A stretch of 64,000 nucleotides of DNA from Chloroflexota bacterium. Its GTDB lineage: Bacteria > Chloroflexota > Anaerolineae > Anaerolineales > Villigracilaceae. Below are positions 58,138-64,000 of this stretch, in pieces; positions within the stretch are counted from its first letter, which is position 1; the number at the start of each line of letters is the position of its first letter. The notes under the pieces are model-generated. The model made no database searches. It was not told the DNA's origin and was given only the letters and a program-made list of their open reading frames with translations. The translations under genes were made by a program, and so were the position numbers. Location: positions 62,001 through 126,000 of the forward strand of contig JACAEM010000005.1 in assembly GCA_013388855.1 (NCBI GenBank), in the 5' to 3' direction.

Positions 58138-59694
58138 ATGCCCGAAAACATCCTCGCCATTGATAACGGCACACAATCCGTCCGCGCGCTTCTCTTCGAC
58201 CCGCGTGGAACTCTGCTGGCCAAACAGCGCGTCCCCATCGCGCCGTATTACTCCACTGCGCCCGGTCTCGCCGAGCAAGACCCCGATGTCTTCTGGCGCG
58301 CGGTCTGCGAAGCCTGTCAGGGATTGTGGGCGCAAGGCGTGGATACATCTTCCATCGCGGCGGTTGCGGTCACCACCCAGCGCGGCACGGTCATCAACGT
58401 CGATAAGAACGGTAAGCCGCTTCGTCCCGCCATTATCTGGCTCGACCAGCGCCGCACCGAAGGGTTGAAACCTGTTGGCGGGCTGTGGGGCGCGGCGTTT
58501 GCCGTCGCGGGCGCATCTGAAACTGTCGCCTATCTCCAAGCCGAAGCGGAGTGCAACTGGATCCGCACGCACCAGCCCGAAGTCTGGAATGAGACGCACA
58601 AGTATCTGCTCTTATCGGGATACATCGTCTACCGCCTCGTCGGTCAATTCGTTGATTCGGTTTCCAGCCAGGTCGGATATATTCCCTTCGATTACAAAGC
58701 GCAGACATGGGCAAGGTCTTGGGATTGGAAATGGCAAGCCGTCCCGATGGACAAACGCATCCTGCCTGACCTCGTGCCTGCGGCGTCGCCTTTGGGCGGA
58801 ATCTCCGCCGAAGCCGCCTCTGCCACCGGCATCCCGCAGGGACTCCCGCTCATCGCCGCCGCCGCCGACAAAGCCACCGAAGTCCTCGGCGCGGGCTGCC
58901 TCGAACCGAACGTTGCCTGCCTGAGTTACGGCACGACCGCAACCATCAACACGACTCACAAAAAATACATCGAAGTCATTCCATTGCTGCCGCCCTATCC
59001 CGCCGCCGTGCCTGCCGCCTACAATTTCGAGATCGGCATCAATCGCGGCTACTGGATGGTGACCTGGTTCAAACAGCAGTTTGGTCTGCGCGAGCAGAAT
59101 ATCGCCGACGAACGCGGCATCGAACCCGAAGCCCTGTTCGACGAACTCGTGCGTTCCGTCCCGCCCGGCTCAGACGGTTTGATCCTGCAACCGTATTGGT
59201 CTCCCGGCTTGGTCTTCCCCGGACCCGAAGCGCGCGGTGCAATCATCGGTTTCAGCGACGTGCATACCCGCGCCCATCTTTATCGCGCCATCCTCGAAGG
59301 ACTTGCCTACGCCCTGCGCGAAGCCTCCGAACGGACGGAAAAACGCAGCGGCGTACGCATCACCGAGTTGCGTGTCGCGGGCGGCGGCAGTCAATCCGAC
59401 GCGGCGCTGCAACTGACCGCCGATGTCTTTGGTCTGCCCGCCTCGCGCCCGCATATTTATGAAGCCTCCGGTCTTGGTGCCGCCATCGACGCGGCCGTCG
59501 GCGTGGGCATCCACAACGATTTCCCCACCGCCATCCGCGAGATGACCCATGTCCGCGATACGTTCGAGCCGGATAAAAAGACTCACGAACGTTACAACGA
59601 GCTGTATTCGGGTGTCTATAAAAACATGTACACCCGCCTGAAGCCGCTATATCAATCCATGAAAAGCGGCGGACAACATTCAGGCGGTGACTGA
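58138..59694 (+). CDS. FGGY family carbohydrate kinase
   Basis: Start MPENILAIDNGTQSVRALLFD; AIIWLDQRR; ACLSYGTTATINTTH; LRVAGGGSQSDAALQLTADVFGLP. Confidence 0.88.
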   Translation: MPENILAIDNGTQSVRALLFDPRGTLLAKQRVPIAPYYSTAPGLAEQDPDVFWRAVCEACQGLWAQGVDTSSIAAVAVTTQRGTVINVDKNGKPLRPAIIWLDQRRTEGLKPVGGLWGAAFAVAGASETVAYLQAEAECNWIRTHQPEVWNETHKYLLLSGYIVYRLVGQFVDSVSSQVGYIPFDYKAQTWARSWDWKWQAVPMDKRILPDLVPAASPLGGISAEAASATGIPQGLPLIAAAADKATEVLGAGCLEPNVACLSYGTTATINTTHKKYIEVIPLLPPYPAAVPAAYNFEIGINRGYWMVTWFKQQFGLREQNIADERGIEPEALFDELVRSVPPGSDGLILQPYWSPGLVFPGPEARGAIIGFSDVHTRAHLYRAILEGLAYALREASERTEKRSGVRITELRVAGGGSQSDAALQLTADVFGLPASRPHIYEASGLGAAIDAAVGVGIHNDFPTAIREMTHVRDTFEPDKKTHERYNELYSGVYKNMYTRLKPLYQSMKSGGQHSGGD

Positions 59695-59705
59695 CGAACC
59701 AGTCC

Positions 59706-61235
59706 CTATTTTCCCTCGCAAACTACCACCCTCAATTCTGCCTTTTGGATTTTTCCCATCGCGTTGCGTGGCAGGTCATCGCGGAAGACGATGGATTTGG
59801 GACTTTTATACGGGGCGAGTCTTTCTCGGCAAAAGCGGATCAATTCCTCAGCCGTAACCGATTCCGTTTTATGGAGCGTCACCACCGCTGTGACCTTTTC
59901 CCCCCACTCCGGGTCGGGGCAGCCAATTACCGCGCACGCCGCCACGGCAGGATGCTCCGCCAACACGCGCTCCACTTCGGGCGGGTAGATGTTAAGCCCG
60001 CCGCTGATGATCAGGTCTTTGGAGCGCCCGCACAGGGTCAGGTAGCCATCCGCTTCGAGGTAGCCCAAATCTCCGGTCTTGAACCAACCGTCGGCTGAGA
60101 AGGATGCGGCGGTCTTGTCCGGTTGACGCCAGTACCCTTTGAAGACGTTCGGTCCGCGAATTTCCACTTCGCCAATTTCTCCATCTGCCAGTATTGTGCG
60201 TGCTTCCGAATCAACAATTCTCACTTCCACGCCGGGCAATGGCAGACCCACCGAACCGATGCGCCGCTCGCCGTTGAGGGGATTGGAACAGTTCATGCCG
60301 GTTTCGGTCATGCCGTAGCGTTCGAGCAGGGTATAGCCAAAAGTTTTTTGAAAGCCGGTAAAGACTTCGTCGGGCAGGCGGTCTGAACCGGAGGTGATGA
60401 GGCGCACGCGGGAGAGGCCGAATTGATGCGCGTCCGGCACATCGAGCATGCGTTTATGTATCGTCGGCACTGCCATGAAAACGGTGCAGCGTCCGCTCGA
60501 AAGCAGCTCAAGGGTTTTTTGTGCGTTGAACTCGCGCATGAGGAGCGTGGTCGCACCCGCGTGAAGCGCGCCGTGCAGTGCAACAAACAAGCCATGAACG
60601 TGGAAGATGGGTAATACATGCAGAAGCACATCATCCGCTTGCCAGCCCCAGGCTGTGTGAAGAGATTGGAGGTTGGAGATTAGGTTGCCGTGTGTAATTT
60701 CCGCGCCTTTAGGTCTGCCGGTGGTGCCGGAGGTGTAGATGATGACGGCCGTATTGTTGGGAGAATTAGGGAATTGGGGAACGGTAACTGGTAATTGGCG
60801 ATTGATAATTCGTGATTGGAATTCGTGGGGTTCGGAAGGATTTAGAAAGACACATTCTTTCAATCCCGGCAATTGCGGAAGGATGGGTTCGATTTTTTCT
60901 TTCGCGGATTCCAGCGCGAAGAAGAGTTTTGCGCCGGAGTCTTCGAGGAAGTACGTCAACTCATCGGGCGGGTAGGCAGGATTGAGCGGCAAGGTAATTG
61001 CGCCGAGACGAACCGCCGCCAGATGCAGGAGGATGAATTCAAGGCATTTTGTAAGTTGCAGCGCCATTCGGTCGCCAGGCTGGAGCTCCAAACTGTGCAG
61101 ATAGGCCGACGTACGGTTGACCTGTTCATCCAGTTCGGCGTAGGTGAACCGCTGCAATGGCGGGTCAAGGAACTCGAGCGCAATTTTAGCGGGGTACTTG
61201 CGGGTGTTTTCGATGAACGAGTTAAGGAAGGACAT
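59706..61235 (-). CDS. AMP-binding acyl-CoA synthetase/ligase
   Basis: TAVIIYTSGTTGRPKGAEITHGNL; YGMTETGMN; GWFKTGDLGYLEADGYLTLCGRSKDLIISGGLNIYP. Confidence 0.94.
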   Translation of the reverse strand: MSFLNSFIENTRKYPAKIALEFLDPPLQRFTYAELDEQVNRTSAYLHSLELQPGDRMALQLTKCLEFILLHLAAVRLGAITLPLNPAYPPDELTYFLEDSGAKLFFALESAKEKIEPILPQLPGLKECVFLNPSEPHEFQSRIINRQLPVTVPQFPNSPNNTAVIIYTSGTTGRPKGAEITHGNLISNLQSLHTAWGWQADDVLLHVLPIFHVHGLFVALHGALHAGATTLLMREFNAQKTLELLSSGRCTVFMAVPTIHKRMLDVPDAHQFGLSRVRLITSGSDRLPDEVFTGFQKTFGYTLLERYGMTETGMNCSNPLNGERRIGSVGLPLPGVEVRIVDSEARTILADGEIGEVEIRGPNVFKGYWRQPDKTAASFSADGWFKTGDLGYLEADGYLTLCGRSKDLIISGGLNIYPPEVERVLAEHPAVAACAVIGCPDPEWGEKVTAVVTLHKTESVTAEELIRFCRERLAPYKSPKSIVFRDDLPRNAMGKIQKAELRVVVCEGK

Positions 61236-61243
61236 GAGATGGT

Positions 61244-62113
61244 TTATCTCCAGCGGGGAATTCGTTCGGGGATGCGCTCATCGCCCAATTCGTGGCAAAA
61301 CTTTTTCAAGCGCGGATACGCGCCGCGCCATTTCAGGTCATCGAGTTTTTCTGTGAGCGGCACATCCGTGCGGAGGGTGGAGAGTTCGCGGAACAAGAGC
61401 GCGTCCTTGTAATTGTTTTGAAGATTCTCAACCAACGTTGTGGCACGCCCCAAACCCAGCGGTATCTTTTTCGGGTCTTTGGGAATAGCCTCAATGTGTT
61501 TAAACTTCGCCAGCACCGTCGCAGTGGACTTTGCCCCCCACCCCTGAATGCCCGGGTAACCATCAGCTGAGTCACCGACCAAAGCCAGATAATCGGGAAT
61601 GGACTCAGGGCTGACGCCGAATTTCTCGATCACGCCCTGTTCATTGAGGAAGATCTCGCGGCGACGATCCCAACAGATCACCCGATCGCCGTCCACCATC
61701 TGGGTCAGATCTTTGTCCACCGAACAAATGACAATCTGCTCGACGGATTTGGCTTTCTTGAACCGCGCCGTCGCGGTGGCAATGGCGTCGTCCGCCTCGA
61801 ACTTGATCATGGGCCAGACGGCCACCCCCAGCGCCTCTGCCGCCTTTTCAGCCAGCGGAAACTGCGCCAGGAGGAGCGGGTCCACGCCTGCGCCGGTCTT
61901 GTAGCCGGGATAGAGCTGATTGCGAAAGGATTCGATCACATGATCGAACGCCACCGCCACATGCGTCACCTCCGGGTCGTTGAGCAACAGGAGCAGGCTG
62001 CGGAGGAGTCCGAGCGTCGCGCCGACTTCGCGGCCATCCGGCGCCTTCTTTGGAGGCGCGCCGAAGTGACTACGGAACAGTTCATACGTGCCGTCAACGA
62101 GATGGATTTTCAT
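61244..62113 (-). CDS. 5'-3' exonuclease (Pol I N-terminal/FEN family)
   Basis: MKIHLVDGTYELFRSHFG; FEADDAIATATARF; CSVDKDLTQMVDGD; YLALVGDSADGYPGIQGWGAKSTATVLAKF. Confidence 0.93.
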   Translation of the reverse strand: MKIHLVDGTYELFRSHFGAPPKKAPDGREVGATLGLLRSLLLLLNDPEVTHVAVAFDHVIESFRNQLYPGYKTGAGVDPLLLAQFPLAEKAAEALGVAVWPMIKFEADDAIATATARFKKAKSVEQIVICSVDKDLTQMVDGDRVICWDRRREIFLNEQGVIEKFGVSPESIPDYLALVGDSADGYPGIQGWGAKSTATVLAKFKHIEAIPKDPKKIPLGLGRATTLVENLQNNYKDALLFRELSTLRTDVPLTEKLDDLKWRGAYPRLKKFCHELGDERIPERIPRWR

Positions 62114-62963
62114 GGGTTGCCAACTCCCTTTCTTTGTACGCCGTCAGTACGCTGGTAAATCCAGACATTGCATCTGCTCCGGAGGTCTCGCCGATAGATA
62201 GGATTCTCTCCATTGATTTTTGGATGGATTGCGTGGAATCAGAAATCAGCGCACCGAAAAATTCATGCCATAAGATTCCCGCTTCGCCTCTCCCCGCAGA
62301 CCTGATCCATGCTGCCGAAAGGGAGGTGGTCAACGCTGAGGCGGTCTCTGCAATCTCTTTCGCAAGGACACTGGCAATCTCAGGCGGATGTATGATCCAT
62401 GCCGCATATAACGCCCCCATAATGAAGTCATCTCCAGAAGGGGTGAGACCCATGCCCAAACCGGCGAGTTGGGAAGCAAGTAATTTTACCGTTGATATAT
62501 CGGCGTTGGCAAAAGCGGAGGAAAGGTTGGAGCTTTGTACTGAATGCTGCCGAACGATTGAAGAATTGGAAAATTTGAAAATTGAGGAGTAATTGGTAAT
62601 TGGTAATTGTGCAAGGCGGTTTAGAATGTCGTTTCTTTTGGCGTGCAGCGTTTTCCAATGGGGGGTTGGATTCCAGAGCTTCGCGTTTGCAGTGTGAATG
62701 CTGAATTTGCCGATTGTAAGTTGATTGGCAGAAGAAGAGACCGGAGACTTTGGACTGAGGTTCTCCCTAAAACAAGCATTCTCTGTAATGACTAGATTGA
62801 ACGGCCCATTTCCAATTTCCGGCGTAACAATGGATAACACCTCCCGGCGTTCGTTGATGAGATTGCAGGCGCAGTCGAAGAGGTGCAATATATGCGGGCG
62901 GCGCGTGTCTATCAGCCAGCTGGTGATATTGGATGTAAGAGAAAGCGCATGAAAGAATCGCAC
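62094..62963 (-). CDS. DUF2877 (AllH-like) protein
   Basis: GLGMGLTPSGDDFIMGALYAAWI motif typical of DUF2877; 289 aa, slightly overlapping the exonuclease start. Confidence 0.75.
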   Translation of the reverse strand: MRFFHALSLTSNITSWLIDTRRPHILHLFDCACNLINERREVLSIVTPEIGNGPFNLVITENACFRENLSPKSPVSSSANQLTIGKFSIHTANAKLWNPTPHWKTLHAKRNDILNRLAQLPITNYSSIFKFSNSSIVRQHSVQSSNLSSAFANADISTVKLLASQLAGLGMGLTPSGDDFIMGALYAAWIIHPPEIASVLAKEIAETASALTTSLSAAWIRSAGRGEAGILWHEFFGALISDSTQSIQKSMERILSIGETSGADAMSGFTSVLTAYKERELATHENPSR

Positions 62964-62969
62964 GGTTGC

Positions 62970-64000
62970 TTATTTTTCTCCCCTTGCCAATTCCCAAAGC
63001 CGATTCGAATTAATCGGAATTTCCAAAATCTCAAAATCCGAATCGTAAAGCGCATCTTCCAATGCTTGTGCAAATAAAGGTCCCACAGGAATTGCGCCCG
63101 CTTCGCCCGCGCCTTTCACGCCCATTGGGTTGAGCGGCGAGAGCGTTTCGCCGTGCGCGGTTTCGATGCGCGGCACATCGAGGCTGGTAGGCAGGTGATA
63201 ATCCATGAATGTGCCGTTGAGCAGTTGACCATTTTCGTCGTAGGCGAGGCGTTCATAAAAGGCGTTGCCGATTCCTTGCGCCACGCCGCCGTGAATTTGA
63301 CCGTCGAGAATGAGCGGATTGATGACCTTGCCGCAATCATGCACGACAAGATATTTTTGGATTTTGATTTGCATTGTTTCGGGGTCCACTTCGAGAATCA
63401 TGGCGTGGATGCCGCTCGCGGTTGCGCCTCTTTCTGGACCGAAATAGTTGGTCGCTTCTAACCCGGGCTCTGTGCCGGGTTTTACCGCGCCGCGCAGCGG
63501 ATTCGCCTTATTTGCCAACTCTCCCAGCGAAATGGACATACGCGGCATATCCGCCACGCGCACTTCGCCGTCGGCGAGTTCGAGTTCGTCTTCGGGTGCG
63601 TTGAGATGTTCGGAGGCGAGTTTGAGAATCTTTTTACGCACCACCTTTGCCGCTTCGTTGATGGCGTTGCCCGCCACCACTGCGCCGCGGCTGGCGAACG
63701 TGCCTGCGCCCCAATAAAATTGGTCTGTGTCGCCCGTCACCACGTCAATCTTATCCACGCTTACGCCGAGTTGTTCCGCCACAATTTGCGCGAAACTCGT
63801 GAAGTGACCTTGCCCTTGCGTGCCAACGCCCGTCACCACAGAAACGCGCCCGCTGCTCATCACTTGCACTTTTGCGCCTTCGTACGGTCCGATGCCCGTG
63901 CCTTCGACATACGCCACAATGCCAATGCCGACATGCTTTCCTTCGGCGCGTAACTTTGGTTGTGTTTCGTTTATAAATTTGTGATAACCGATTTTTTCAA
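62970..64000 (-). CDS. Xanthine dehydrogenase/aldehyde oxidase-type molybdopterin-binding subunit, C-terminal part; continues beyond window
   Basis: VTGVGTQGQGHFTSFAQIVAEQLGV, GTFASRGAVVAGNAI, YLVVHDCGKVINPLILDGQIHGGVAQGIGNAF, MGVKGAGEAGAIP; frame stays open to base 64000 (EKIGYHKFINETQPKLRAEGKHVGIGI-VAYVEG). Confidence 0.92.
   Translation of the reverse strand, partial: EKIGYHKFINETQPKLRAEGKHVGIGIVAYVEGTGIGPYEGAKVQVMSSGRVSVVTGVGTQGQGHFTSFAQIVAEQLGVSVDKIDVVTGDTDQFYWGAGTFASRGAVVAGNAINEAAKVVRKKILKLASEHLNAPEDELELADGEVRVADMPRMSISLGELANKANPLRGAVKPGTEPGLEATNYFGPERGATASGIHAMILEVDPETMQIKIQKYLVVHDCGKVINPLILDGQIHGGVAQGIGNAFYERLAYDENGQLLNGTFMDYHLPTSLDVPRIETAHGETLSPLNPMGVKGAGEAGAIPVGPLFAQALEDALYDSDFEILEIPINSNRLWELARGEK

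Overview
This looks like a chromosomal window from an Anaerolineae/Chloroflexota-like bacterium (inferred from gene style only). Main blocks: (1) ~2.1-18.6 kb, minus strand: an ethanolamine-utilization (eut) bacterial microcompartment locus with an APC permease, a glycerol-kinase-like FGGY kinase, a fused 919-aa GlpA-like/FAD oxidoreductase and eutN, A, B, C, L, E, M, Q, J, plus a tandem-BMC-like protein and a small EutQ-N-like protein. (2) ~19.4-32.2 kb, plus strand: a very large PAS/GAF two-component sensory cluster, in which the ~2.3 kb-residue hybrid kinase is split by an in-frame TAG. (3) ~32.2-37.5 kb: a zone with several gene relics (Reg_prop/receiver, CPBP protease, SRPBCC/beta-lactamase chimera). 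(4) ~38-44 kb: an ABC-2 exporter and a divergent NarL-type two-component system. (5) ~44-54 kb: hypF, B, A and hypE, D, C, split by another two-component system and a TPR gene. (6) ~54-60 kb: a GntR-type regulator, AGPS-like flavoprotein, GlpD and FGGY kinase operon. (7) ~60-64 kb: an acyl-CoA synthetase, a 5'-3' exonuclease, a DUF2877 protein and a truncated xanthine-dehydrogenase-like subunit. The most notable non-coding signal is a family of imperfect hairpin repeats (TGTCATTGCGAG...GAAGCAATCT...AGATTGCTTCG...CTCGCAATGACA) at nearly every gene junction of the eut operon and again in the glycerol operon. No rRNA, tRNA, CRISPR array or transposase was recognised. All family calls come from reading the sequence; no database search was run.
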